Under the pieces are notes generated by a model that saw only the letters and a program-made list of their open reading frames with translations, was not told the DNA's origin and ran no database searches. A stretch of DNA of 64,000 bases from Pegoplata infirma (lineage: Eukaryota > Arthropoda > Insecta > Diptera > Anthomyiidae), in contig OY992537.1 of NCBI GenBank assembly GCA_963921195.1, positions 36,627,410-36,691,409 of the forward strand, read 5' to 3'. This document shows positions 1-11,189 of this stretch, piece after piece. The first letter of the stretch is position 1. The number at the start of each line of letters is the position of its first letter. Both the position numbers and the translations under genes were made by a program.

Positions 1-87
1 AAAAAAAGAACAATTTTTGTTACACAGTTTTTATAAAAAAAACGGTAAAAATATGTCGAAGTCTATATTAAAAGTTTTTTAAGTTTT

Positions 88-556
88 GTGGATGTTTATA
101 CTGGCTCGAGGTCATTATTTTTTTATTAATTAAAACCATGATATTCTCATAGCATAATTTTCAAGAATTTTTTTTTTTAATTTATTTATTTGGTCATTTT
201 TTTGTTGGTTATTGACAATCGTTGCCTTACTAAATAGTATAGTACAATTTCTTCGTCTTTCCCATTCCCATTGTAGATAGAGGCGAATATGTATTAATAT
301 TTTAGTTTGTACACAAACGATTTGTCATTAGACTCGTTTGCTACTTTGTAGTAAATCGTTTCTATTTTTGCTAAATAATCTTGACAATGGAATCTGACAA
401 ATTCGGAAACACGTGTCGACTAAGTCTTGCAAAAATGACCAACATAAATAAATTTAAAACAAAAAATAATTTTCTTGAAAATTATGCTATGAGAATATCA
501 TGGTTTTAATTAGTAAAGAAAATAATGACCTCGAGCCAGAATAAACATCCTCAAAA
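88..556. repeat. X repeat copy with inverted end (foldback)
   Basis: The first about 85 bases (88-170) are the reverse complement of 473-556; both carry CTCGAGGTCATTATTTT (or its complement) and a segment with CATGATATTCTCATAGCAT. The stretch 200-556 matches 55555-55915 in the same orientation over about 350 bp, including GACAATGGAATCTGACAAATT. I name this family X. It could be a solo LTR or another non-coding retroelement piece; no coding sequence is visible, so class is undetermined. Confidence 0.7.
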
Positions 557-1041
557 TATAATATTTTAAAGGTCAAATAAAACAATTTTCATTTTTTAAT
601 AAAAATGAAACTTTACCAAAAAAATTATTAAAAAAAATTTTAAAATTCTGGTTTCTAGAAGAAAAACCCGTTAATTTCAGAGTCATTCCTTACACGGATT
701 TTATATCAATTTATCGATTTAAAAAGATTCATGTCCAGAGACAAAAATATTTTTTACAGTTCTAAGAAAGAAAATTTCTCAGCTTCTAAAAAAAAATTTT
801 CAGCTTCTGATAATTGTATCCTATCGAAGACTTAGATATTGTGAGACATTTTTCATTTCATAAGTCTCAGATTTTATGATATTTTTTAGTTAGAAGGTCT
901 TTCTTGGAATACTTTTTGGGCCCTCGTGGTTCCTGCGTACGTTTCTGCCATCAATTATCAAGAATTTTAATAAAATCTCTAAAAAATTACATACAAAATA
1001 ATCAATAGAAGTCGAAAAATCAACAATTTCAAAGAAACGAC
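557..1041. other. AT-rich stretch, no feature recognised
   Basis: AT-rich sequence with A and T runs. I see no convincing gene, RNA or repeat termini here. Confidence 0.5.
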
Positions 1042-1118
1042 AATTCCCGGGAATTCCCGCTCTATTTCCCGGGATTTCGGGATCGAAAATTTACGGGAAT
1101 TCCCGGGAATTCCCGTGA
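1042..1118. repeat. Cluster of CCCGGGAATTCCCG palindromes
   Basis: GC-rich island in AT-rich surroundings, made of repeated CCCGGGAATTCCCG and TTTCCCGGGATTTCGGG units, arranged roughly symmetrically around 1080. It resembles, but is not identical to, the CCGGGAATACCGG arrays at the ends of the element at 62868-63369. Probably a remnant of a related hairpin-ended MITE; no target duplication was found. Confidence 0.55.
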
Positions 1119-1324
1119 AAAACTTTAATAGTTATGGATAAATCAGTACCTATCGATATTTTGGTACATCGATCTATAAAAAACATGTGTGTTATTAGGG
1201 TTCCAGTTGAAAAAATGCAGAAGAAAAATTTAATTTCTTAAAATTATAAACATTTCTGGTATTCCCATACCGGTTTCAAACACTCCAGTTAGTGTTATCG
1301 TCAGTACGTTATTATCAGTATTGT

Positions 1325-1675
1325 TGTATCGATAACTTTTCAATTTTTTTTATAAAAAATTTTGTGTCATTGGCATATCGATGTCTACACAATTTTCTAT
1401 AAAAAACTTTTGTGTTATCGATTCATTATTTACTTTGAAAATTCTTGTGATATCGATACTTCGATAACTATACAATTTTCAATGGTTTTTTTGTTATCGA
1501 TGTTATCGATAACTATACAATTTTCTATAGAAAATGTTTGTCTTATGGATATATCGATAACTATTAATTTTTCTATAACAAAAAGAATTTTGTTATCAAC
1601 ATATCGATTACTTTACAATTTTCTATATAAAATGTTTGTGTTATCGATATCTCAATAACTATAGATTTTTTTTAT
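1325..1675. repeat. Degenerate tandem repeat with ATCGATAACTATACAATTTT core
   Basis: Five to six diverged units of about 60 bp, each with a TATCGATA/ATCGATAACT block followed by ACAATTTTCTATA and a T/A-rich tail with TTTGTGTTATCGAT. The same unit reappears at 6160-6215 and 7322-7400, flanking foldback G1, which suggests these are parts of one dispersed repeat. The apparent open frame across it is a product of the periodicity. Confidence 0.7.
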
Positions 1676-3159
1676 TGATTTTAGTAAAATGTCTTTATAT
1701 GTCAAATTGGCGATTTCTTTATATTGAGTCAATTTTATTAAATATAAAAAAAATACATATATTGAATATTATAAATTTTACAATTCCTTTTGATACTTTG
1801 TTTTAATATTGCAAAATATTTTCATGCAAAAAATATTAATTTTTTTTTTGTTTAATGCTCATAAATTAAAGTCGTGTTTGAATCACAACAATGTTTTTTT
1901 TTCCTTTTTTTTTCTTAGCAAATCTTAGTTTTAGTATATTTTTGTCTAACATATCATATTAATTGCCAAAATGAACGTCGATTTTGTTTGTTATAACTCT
2001 TATATTCATGACATTTATGGAGTTCACAAGTTTTATGATAGTTTAAAAAACATAACAAAATGAACATAAAACAATAATAATAAAATTTTTTTTTGTGGCA
2101 GACTTCCAGGCCCGGCATACATACATATATTTAGGCTTGCAAAATCTCGACAACATAAGGTGCTAAAAATATATATAATTTTTTTTTTCCTCTACATATT
2201 TTATAAGCAGAAGGTGAAATAATGATGTTAACCTTTTGATGGAGGCGAATATGTGAAACAATGTTATAAAAAAATAAATAAAAAAAAAAAACGTTATAAA
2301 AAGTCTTTATAATAACAGCCTTTAAAAAAAATAATATTAAAAAAAAAAATAAGAAAACTAATAAAAATTGAGGTCATTTTAGTACAGAAATAGTTATATA
2401 AAATAAGATTTAATGGCCTTAAATACAAAATTCTTAAATAAATTTTAAGCAACATTGTTTGGTTTTTAGTCTAAACTGTCAACAGGTGAATTTATGGTTA
2501 ACATAATAAAAAGCAACAAAACTCTGGGTATTATTTATATGAAAACTTTTAGTTTTTATGGCTATTTTTATAAAAAAAAAAACTTTTTTATATGAGTTGA
2601 AAATTTCTACAATTAAAATAAAATTAATCATTTTTTTGTCTTCTATTTCTTGTATATCAAAATAAGTTAATTTCCGTTTTAAAAAATATTTTTTTTTTCA
2701 TACATACTAGTAATTATTAACTCATTTGATATCATTATTATATTCAGCATATATTTAAAAATCCATATATAACAACTGTTATAAGATCTCTTTGTTTTAA
2801 ACTTTAAGCAGGGACTTATGTAGAAAAAAATTGAGGAGGGTGTTAAAAAAACAAAAAAAAAAATTATAATTTTCAAGGGTCTTTAATTTTTTCTATTTTT
2901 CTATAGAAAATTCGAAGTTTCTGCGATTTTTTTCTAGAAAAGTCGTTGTTTATCTGTAGGGGAAAAGAACTCTTATAATAAAACAAAAGACTTAAGGAAC
3001 AAACTTGATATAACAAATTAAAAAAATTTATAAAAAAATTTTCTTAATATTTTGACATAAATAAAATTTTCTGCAGAAAATGATTCTATAATTATGGAAT
3101 TCTCTGTTCAATCTCAAAAAAAATTTTAATTTAAATTTGTATACATTTTCGTTTATTTT
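1676..3159. other. AT-rich stretch, no feature recognised
   Basis: Long homopolymer A and T runs with no open frame of plausible composition. A short near-palindrome TTTTCTGCAGAAAA occurs near 3070 and again near 7446, probably a repeat fragment. Nothing else supported. Confidence 0.5.
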
Positions 3160-3189
3160 TATACCCTCTACTAAGTGATTGAGGGTAGA

Positions 3190-3470
3190 GATGGGCGCGT
3201 GAGTGGATTTTGACTCACACTCATTCACGCTCACGCAAAAAATAATCGAATCACTCACTAATCATCACTAAATAAAAAACTTACTCACGCTCAAGCGTGA
3301 CTCACGCCAGATTCAATCACGCTCACGAGTGAGTCACGCAAAATTTACTCACGCAATAAAATTTTCTTACAAAAAAGAAAAAAATCCAAAAATTTTTTTA
3401 AAAAAAAAATTAAAAAAATATTATGCAAATCAAAAAATCTAATCACGCAAACTCACGCAAAAAATAAATG
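3190..3470. repeat. TCACGC/GCGTGA-rich degenerate repeat
   Basis: Many copies of ACTCACGCTCACG and its relatives with AT-rich spacers. It begins with GAGATGGGCGCGTGAG just after the A-element tip and ends next to foldback E1. The start resembles the AGATGGG ends of some hAT-like MITEs, but no matching opposite end or target duplication is visible, so the class is open. Confidence 0.6.
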
Positions 3471-3476
3471 GGTATA

Positions 3477-3834
3477 TGAGGCATTCCACACCAAATGTCC
3501 AGCGAAAAAAAACATGTGTACCGTAAACTTCTGAATAGGTGGTGTGGATAGCCCTATATGGAAATTAGAAAATTGCGTTTTTGGTTTTAAAATTTTTCAA
3601 AAACTGGGCTTAGGAGGCGTGGTCAAATATTGGAAAAATGGTCAAATTTGTGGCGAGTTGCCTTGATTAAATATTTATCACATTAAAACGGAATGCACCA
3701 CAATCTCAAAAATTTACAGTCTTATATAGTTTTGTATGGGCTATCGATTAAAATTTTTTTTTTTGGAAAATTTTCAGAACCCGTTCTGAAATTTTCCATT
3801 TTTTAAAAAAGTCAATTTATCAAAAATCCGGCCA

Positions 3835-3865
<31 letters not shown>

Positions 3866-4193
3866 TATTTTTTTTAAAGTTTATATGTTTGTCCATCCAC
3901 ACAAAAAAAATCAGAAACACGTTCATCTTTTTTTTCGAGAAAATCGCATTTGAACTTTAAATTTCATAACAATTTAGTAATTTGCTTGTATATGCTTGTG
4001 TCAACAGAGCGTATGACGAATATTTATATAATTAATATTACTCATTCGCAACTTTAAAACAAAGAAATACAAGCAAATAACAAAATTGTTATGAAATTTT
4101 CTTAGTTACATATAGGGCTATCCAAAGAACCTATTCAGAAATTTACGGGACACATGTTTTTCTGTAGCGGGACATTTGGTGTGGAATGCCTCA
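3477..4193. mobile_element. Foldback E1, termini TGAGGCATTCCACACC
   Basis: TGAGGCATTCCACACCAAAT at 3477 is matched by its complement ending at 4193. The arms continue inward with ACATGTGTACCGTAAA/TTTACGGGACACATGT and CTATTCAGAA motifs. The centre (about 3835) is a T-rich tract. The flanks are TATA on both sides inside an A element, fitting a TA-rich target. No coding sequence; a non-autonomous element of about 717 bp. Confidence 0.85.
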
Positions 4194-4243
4194 TATATAA
4201 GTTTATCATTCCGTTTGTAACTCATAGAAATGTCAGTCTGGGA

Positions 4244-6158
4244 CATCGGACACTTTAAATAATTTTTTTTAAGATTTTCCCAATTTGTTTACAGTTTTTA
4301 GTACCCTTCGAAAACTCATTCGTGGTTAATTTTCCGATTTTTTTGATGACCTGTTCAAAAATTATCGAATTTTTAAAAACTGGTAGTTTGTTCCTTTACT
4401 CAAATTTCTTTTTCTCATAACTTCTTCAATAATGGTCAAAATTGCAATTTTTTTTTTTGAATTTTTGTTTTTTACGTTCTTTTTTAAAAAAAAAAATTCA
4501 GAAAAATTCTTAAAAGTGCTATAGTATGCGATTTTTAAGTTTTAAAATCTCATTTTTGAAAATGTATGTACTCTTTGATTTTTTTGAAATTTTTTTTGTG
4601 TAAAACTTCTATCGATTCTACAAATTTTTTGCCCAGTAGGATCGTGAGATAACGATTATTACTATATTTTAAAATTTTTGGAAAAATTTTTATTGTAATT
4701 TTCTAATCTTAAAATCATTTCTACTGCTCCAATGGTGCGTCATAGAGGGGTCCTTTATAAGACCGACCCCTATTAATGTTTACGTCGTAACATTTCTTTG
4801 GAACAAACAAATACCCTATCTAAAATTTCTAAGGGGGCTCCCACACAAAACGACATTTTTTAAAATTTGCTCCAACCGCTCTAACTGCCCTAATAGTGCC
4901 ATTAGAGCAACAAAATGTATGACCGACCCACAAAATTTTTTTAGTCCAAACATTTTCTCTGAATACACCTACCCTCTATATCTAACTATAATGGCGGTCC
5001 CCATACAATTCTTTTTATTTTTTGTAAATTTGTTTTATCAGCTTCTACCGGTCTAATGGTGCTTCCGAGGGGAGTAATTAGTGAGACCGTTTCCCATTTA
5101 TTTTTACCCTCCAAAATTTTTGTAAAACATACCTACGCGCTATCTCGACTCCCTAAGTAGGCTTCCATTCAAAATTAGATTTTCATAAAATTTGCTCCAA
5201 CTGTTATTTTTATGGGAGCCTACTTAAGGAGTGGAGATAGGGCGTAAATATGTTTTACGAAAATGTTGGAGGGTAAAAATAAATGGGGGTCGGTCTCAGT
5301 AATGACCCTTCTCGGACGCACCATTTTACCGGTAGAGCTGATTAAATAAAACAAATTTATAAAAAATAATAATGTATGGGGACCCCCTTAATAGGTTAAG
5401 ATAGAGGGTAGGTGTGTTCTGAGAAAATGTTTGGACTGAAAAAATACTGTGGGTTGGTCATACATATTTTATTGTTCTTAGGGCACTCTTGGGGCAGTTA
5501 AAGCGGTTGGAGCAAATTTAAAAAAATGTCGTTTTGTGTGGGAGCCCCCTTAGAAATTGGAGATAGGGTATTAGTTTGTTCCAAAGAAATGTTAAGACTT
5601 AAAAATTAATGGGGGTCGGTCTTATAAATGACCCCTCTATGACGCACCATTGGAGCAGTAGAAATTATTTTAAGATTGGAAAATTACAATAATTTTTTTT
5701 CAAAAAATTTTAAAAAATAGTAATAATCGTTATCCCATGATCCTACTGGGCAAAAATTTGTAGAATCGATAGAAGTTTTACATAAAAAAAATTTCAAAAA
5801 AATCAAAAAGTACAAACATTTTCAAAAATGAGATTTAAATTTTAAAACTTAAAAATCGAATACTAGAGCCCTTTTTAGAATTTTTTGGGATTTTTTTTTT
5901 TAAAGTACGTAAAAAAACAAAAATTTTGATGAAAAAAAATTAGAAATTTGTACCATTATTGAAGAAGTTATGAGTAAAAGAAGTTTGAGTAAAGGAACAA
6001 ACTACCAATTTTTTTAAATACGATATCTTTTGAACGGGTCTTACAAAAATCAAAAAATTTACCACGAAGGAGTTTCGAACGGTACTAGAAACTGTAAACA
6101 AATTAGGAAAATCTAAAAAAAAAAATTTCAAAGTGTCCGATTTGACATGGAATGCCCC
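4244..6158. mobile_element. Foldback E2, about 0.95-kb arms
   Basis: The two halves are inverted copies about 5195: for example ATCGGACACTTT near 4245 against GTGTCCGATTTGACATGG near 6132, TGACGCACCAT near 5640 against ATGGTGCGTCATAG near 4732, and the central AGTAGGCTTCC/GGGAGCCTACTT pair. The right end is CATGGAATGCCCCA followed by TATATATA. The left terminal 20 or so bases are missing, consistent with a small deletion joining the A-element GTCTGGGA block to the arm. No coding sequence. Confidence 0.88.
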
Positions 6159-6159
6159 A

Positions 6160-6222
6160 TATATATAACTATACAATTTTCGAAGGAAAACTTTTGTGTG
6201 TTTGATATATCGATAACACCGT
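6160..6222. repeat. ATCGATAAC repeat fragment
   Basis: Contains ACTATACAATTTTCGAAGG and GATATATCGATAACACC, matching units of the array at 1325-1675. It continues on the far side of foldback G1 at 7321-7400, so G1 appears to sit inside this repeat. Confidence 0.6.
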
Positions 6223-7320
6223 CCGACAACCAATATTAAACATAAAAAAGATGATATACGTCTGAAAGTAAAATTAAATAGTGTAAAACTACATTTAGAG
6301 TTTTTCATTTCGTGATCCGTTTTCCTTTTAAGAGGACTTCAAAGTTTAAAAGGATTTCATTGTAAAATATAACGCCACTGGAGATGGCAAATGAAAATGG
6401 AGGTTAGGTTAGGGGTGGCGGAGCTCAAAATTTTGAACTCCTCGCATAGACCGGCTGGTACATAGCAATTCCACATGTTCCTTCAGCGACAAGGATAAAA
6501 CGCGTTAGTCCATGTTGCAAACAATTTAACACACAAAAGGTCCATAACTGCGATATCCTCCAGATTCTCGAGTTCTGCTTTGCCTAAAATTTGTTTGCGA
6601 TGCCTGGCCAATGCGGGGCATTTTCACAGGATATGTTCAACTGTTTCATCCGTATTCGGTTCATCAAATCTTCTACAATTGGAATCAGAGATGAGTCCAA
6701 TTGTTCGTGCGTAGAAAGCAATTAGGCAGTGTCCCGTGATCACTCCCGTGAGTAAACGACATTCTCTTCTGTTAAGAGAAAGTAGGTAGCGAGTTTTTTT
6801 GAGGTCGTATCGCGGCCAGATTATTCTGGTAATTCTGTTTGTACCTAACTCTCGCCATTTCCTGTTCGCCATGGAAATACACTGACAATCACTTCTCGAT
6901 CTGAAAATGAAGGATCTGCCCAAATTTTTTATTTTTTTATTTTGCCATTTCAGGCAAATTTTTCAGTGAATAACGTCCTTTGACAATTTAATCAAAATAT
7001 CAAAAAAATTTTAATCATATTGAAGGATATAGTTTGAAAAGGACGTAACTTGCCTCCTTTTTACTGATATGTAAAAATTGAAAAATTAGGGGAGATCCAC
7101 TTCTTTCATTTGCCATCTCAAATGGCATCCTAGACCAAATACAACTATTAAAAAAAAAAAAAGTTATAAAATTTAATCCTCTAAAACGCTGAAATTTTTT
7201 TAAAAGGAAACAGGATCAAGAAATAAAAAACTGTAAATGTAGTTTTACTAAATTTAGTCTCTAGTTTCATTCGTATTATCCAGTTCGTGTTTAATGAGAT
7301 TTTTTAATTTTTGTCGGTTG
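6223..7320. mobile_element. Foldback G1, interrupted by a LINE fragment
   Basis: CCGACAACC near 6223 pairs with TGTCGGTTG at 7312-7320. Further in, GTAAAACTACATTTAGAG pairs with CTGTAAATGTAGTTTTAC, and CATTTCGTGATCCG with GATCAAGAAAT. The interior holds GATGGCAAATGAAA and its complement. A 498-bp LINE 3' end lies at 6404-6901. A second member, G2, lies at 29822-30335. No coding capacity of its own. Confidence 0.82.
6404..6901 (-). pseudogene. 5'-truncated LINE 3' end (RNase H/zinc-knuckle C-terminus, I/LOA/R1 type)
   Basis: The minus strand encodes a C-terminal polyprotein fragment with LNRRECRLLTGVITGHCLI, then NCRR and TVEHIL. This matches the region after the RNase H domain in the fuller copy at 61781-63842 and the fragment at 59390-59990. 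A TGA follows VEHIL where the fuller copy has a Cys of the zinc-binding cluster, and the second Cys of the CRRC pair is Phe, so the copy is dead. On the minus strand the 3' end is CCTAACCTAACCTCC. The flanks TGAAAATGGAGG (6392-6403) and TGAAAATGAAGG (6902-6913) form a 12-bp target duplication with one mismatch, fitting target-primed reverse transcription. Confidence 0.85.
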
Positions 7321-8579
7321 GTGAAATGTTTGTGCTATCGGTGTTTCGATAACTATAGAAATTTAAAATGCTATCGGTATTTCGATAACTATAGAATAAT
7401 TTTTAGAAATTTGCGCGTTTCTAATTTTTTGATATAAATAAAATTTTCTGCAGAAAATGTTTGTTTTGGCCATGATTCAATAAAAAAGGTCTGTTTGTTT
7501 ACTTAAATTTCTTACTATTTTTACTACAACTGGAAATTTTAGTTTGCTTTTTGTACTGAAAATATCTAGCTGTAATAAAAGTAGTAAAAATGAGTAGATT
7601 GTAGTAGAGTAAACGAACAGTCATATTATGGAATTTTCTTTTCAATATCTCGAAAAAAAAAATAATTTAAATTTGTATACATTTTCGTTTATTTTGAAAT
7701 CTCTTTTTCCTTAAAAAATATTTCGTTTAAGTTTATTCCCCCTAAAAGTACGTTCCTGTTTCATATCATGAATAATACTTTGTTGTGTCAAGTTGACATA
7801 ACATGGTTTCTATATTTCCATCAACTTCCACTCTCAGATAATATAAAACAAAAACTGACACTACAATTTCTGTAAATTCAACACGCAACATTATTTTTTT
7901 TTTTATTTATTTTTACAGTGGCAACTGTTTTAAACAAAACAAACATTTGCCGCTAGACGACAATTTAAATAAAAACTTTGTTTCAATCTTTCAAGAAAAA
8001 AAAGGTCAAGTTTATTTTTCGATTAAATTTAATAAAAAAAAAATACTATAATAAAGAGAAAAAAAGCTTTTTTTTTAATTTTCGGCGCCATATTTTATAC
8101 GGCTACTTCATGTTTAAAGACAAAAAATATGAACAACAACTTGCAAAGTAATGATTGATGACTCTTTTGCATGTTGACAAATATCTAAGAAGTTTATGGA
8201 TGTATATAACAAACAGTAGTTGGCAAAGTCATTAGAAAATTAAAATTAACTGGAGATAGGTATTAAAAAATTATCGAAACATATAATCTTATTAAAGTTA
8301 AAAGCTTTAAAATAACTTAGTTATTCATAAAATTTAAAATAACTTAAATGAGGGATTTTAAGAGTTTAACAATTAAAAGGTTTTAAACATAGACTGTGTT
8401 AATCAAGGGCTAGGTGAATTTAAAAAAAAAGATTTTGCCTTTTTTCCAAAAACATTTTATAAAACCTACTTTCCTAGTTAAGCATTTTTATTATCATCTA
8501 ATGTTTTTTTCTTCAAAACAAAAGACTTAAGACACGAACATGAAATTATATTACTGGAATTAGTTTTATTCGATATTTT
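7321..8579. other. ATCGATAAC remnants then unannotated AT-rich sequence
   Basis: 7321-7400 has two ATCGGT.TTTCGATAACTATAG units like the 1325-1675 array. Beyond that the sequence is AT-rich without clear repeat termini or coding sequence. A pyrimidine tract ending TTTTTACAG at 7902-7918 is acceptor-like, but the following open frame is A-rich low complexity. Confidence 0.4.
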
Positions 8580-8905
8580 TACCCTACACCAGTCTGTGGT
8601 AAACGGTATATTGAGTTTGTGCCGAAATATTGTTCCTGGATCGACTCACTTTTTGAACCGATTTGGCGATGTCCGCCCGTCCGTATGTTCATATTAACGT
8701 TGTATACACTATACAGGTCACAATTATTAATCTATTTGTCTAAAATTTAACCTTCTTTTGGGCCATGGAGGAAACCTTTTGAAATTGTAAAAAATCCTTT
8801 CCAAATTTGACATAAATCATTATACCAAATTTTACCGGAATCGGATCATTTTTACCTATAGCCGCCATAGACATGATCCTTAAGATGAAATTTGTGATAT
8901 GATTT
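8580..8905 (+). mobile_element. B-element 5' portion
   Basis: Begins TACCCTACACCAGTCTGTGG and continues with a GAGTTTGTGC block, CCGAAATATTG, a CGACTCACTTTTTGA block and GATGTCCGCCCGTCCG, the same order as the complete copy at 40896-41758. It runs up to the giant foldback at 8911. Confidence 0.7.
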
Positions 8906-8925
8906 TTGGGACTACACCAATTCCA

Positions 8926-10268
8926 ATTGTATTTTAAAATTGTCCAAATCTATTTTAAAATTGTCCAAATTAATTTTAAAGTTGTCCGAATATATTTTAA
9001 AATTGTCCAAATACATTTTAAAATTGTCCAAATGTATTTTAAATTGTCCAAATGTATTTTAAAATTGTCTAAATATATTTTAAAATTGTCCAAATTAATT
9101 TTAAAGTTATCCAATTATATTTTAAAATTGTCCAAATGTATTTTAAAATTGTCCAAATGTAGTTTAAAATTTTCCAAATGTATTTTAAAATTATCCACAT
9201 GTATTTTAAAATTTTCCAAATGTAGTTTAAAATTTTCCAAATGTATTTTAAAAATTTTCAAATGCATTTTAAAATTGTCCAAATTTATTTTAAAATTGTC
9301 CGAATATATTTTAAAATTGTCTTAATGTATTTTAAAATTGTCCAAATATATTTTAAAATTGTCCAAATTAATTTTAAAGTTGTCCAAATGTATTTTAAAG
9401 TTGTCCAAATGTATTTTAAAATTGTCCAATAGTAGTTCAAAATTGTCCAAGCGTATTTTAAAATTGTCCAAATGTATTTTAAAAATGTCCAAATGCATTT
9501 TAAAATTGTCCAAATATATTTTAAAATTGTCCAAATTAATTTTGAAGTTGTCCAAATATATTTTAAAATTGTTCAAATATATTTTAAAATTGTCCAAATT
9601 TAATTTAAAGTTGTCCAAATATATTTTAAAATTGTTTAAATACATTTTAAAATTGTCCAAATGTATTTTAAAATTGTCCAAATGTATTTTAAAATTGTCC
9701 AAATATGTTTTAAAATTGTCCAAATTAATTTTACAGTTGTCCAAATATATTTTAAAATTGTCCAAATACATTTTAAAATTGTCCAAATGTATTTTAAAAT
9801 TGTGCAAATGTATTTTAAAATTTTCCAAATGTATTTTTAAAATTTCCAAATGTTTTTTTTTAAATTGTCCAAATGTATTTTAAAATTGTCCAAATGAATT
9901 TTAAAATTGTCCAATTGTATTTTAAAATTGTCCAAATGTAGTTAAAAATTTTCCAAATGTATTTTAAAAATTTCAAAATGTCCAAATACATTTTAAAATT
10001 GTCGAAATGTATTTTAAAATTGTCCAAATGTATTTTAAAATTGTCCAAATGTAGTTAAAAATTTTCCAAATATATTTTAAAAATTTCAAAATGTATTTTA
10101 GAATTGTCCAATTGTATTATAAAATTTTCAAATATATTTTCAAAATTGTCCAAATGTATTTTAAAGTTGTCCAAATGTATTTTAAAATTGTCCAAAAGTA
10201 GTTTAAAATTGTCCAAATGTATTTAAAGTCATCCAAATGTATTTTAAAATTGTCCAAAAGTATTTTAA
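8926..10268. repeat. 21-bp satellite array, left arm
   Basis: Over 60 tandem units of a 21-bp repeat, typically AATTGTCCAAATGTATTTTAA, with substitutions and a few length changes. As 21 is a multiple of three, every strand and frame shows 7-residue periodic open frames; these are not genes. Confidence 0.95.
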
Positions 10269-10309
10269 AATATTCTATGTATAATTCTATGTAGAATATT
10301 TTAAAATTA

Positions 10310-11185
10310 AATTTAAATTACATTTGGGTAATTTTAAAATACATTTGGGCAATTTTAAAATACATTTCGAAATTTTTAAAACACATTTGGAAAATTGTAA
10401 ATTACATTTGGACAATTTTAAAATACATTTGAACAATTTAAAAATAAATTTGGATAATTTTAAACTACTTTTGGAAAATTTTAAAATACATTTGGACAAA
10501 TTTAAAATTAATTTGGACAGTTTTTAAATATATTTGGACAATTTTAAAATAAATTTGGACAATTTTAAAATACAATTGCAAAATTTTAAAATATATTTAA
10601 ATACATTTAGACAATTTTAATACATTTGGACAATTTTAATATACATTTGGACAATTTTAAAATACATTTGGACAATTGTAAAATTCATTTGAACAATTTT
10701 AAACTACATTTGGAGAATTTTAAAATACATTTAGACAATTTTAAAATACATTTGGACAATTTTAAAATTCATTTGGACAATTTTAAAATATATCTGGACA
10801 ATTTTAAATACATTTGGACAATTTTAATACATTCGGACAATTTTAAAATACATTTGGACAATTTTAAAATACAATTGGAAAATTTTAAAATATATTTGAA
10901 CAATTTTAAATACATTTGGACAATTTATATTTGGACAATCCTAAAATAAATTTGGACAATTTTAAAATATATTTGGACAATTTTAAAATACATTTAGACA
11001 GTTTTAATACATTTGGACAATTTTAAAATACATTTGGACAATTTTAAAATACATTTGGACAATTTTGAAATACATTTGGACAGTTTTAATACATTTGAAC
11101 AATTTTAAAATACATTTGAACAATTTTAAAATACATTTGGACAGTTTTAATACATTTGGACAATTTTAAAATATAATTGGAAAAT
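10310..11185. repeat. 21-bp satellite array, right arm, inverted
   Basis: About 40 units of the same repeat on the other strand (AATTTTAAAATACATTTGGAC), starting after a short AT-rich hinge with ATTCTATGTA motifs at 10268-10310. Some units are shortened by a few bases, such as those reading AATTTTAATACATTTGGAC. Confidence 0.95.
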
Positions 11186-11189
11186 ATTT

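Larger units (their letters stand above)
3160..4243 (+). mobile_element. A-element 5' fragment, interrupted by two insertions
   Basis: Starts with TATACCCTCTACTAAGTG (3160) and resumes at 4194 with ATAAGTTTATCATTCCGTTT and a GTCTGGGA block, the order seen in the intact A copies at 18003 and 46626. The interior is displaced by a TCACGC-rich block (3190-3470) and foldback E1 (3477-4193). The copy breaks off at about 4243 where foldback E2 begins. Confidence 0.75.

Noticed and set aside
6404..6420. TTAGG-like telomere repeat (GGTTAGGTTAGG)
   Set aside because: Only two units, located exactly at the LINE 3' end; the plus-strand LINE copy ends with the complementary CCTAACC.
7902..8160. Acceptor-like TTTTTACAG followed by an open frame
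   Set aside because: The frame is Lys/Asn-rich low complexity from A runs, with no composition change at the acceptor.
8926..11185. CRISPR array
   Set aside because: The repeats are 21 bp with no unique spacers, and the sequence is eukaryotic.
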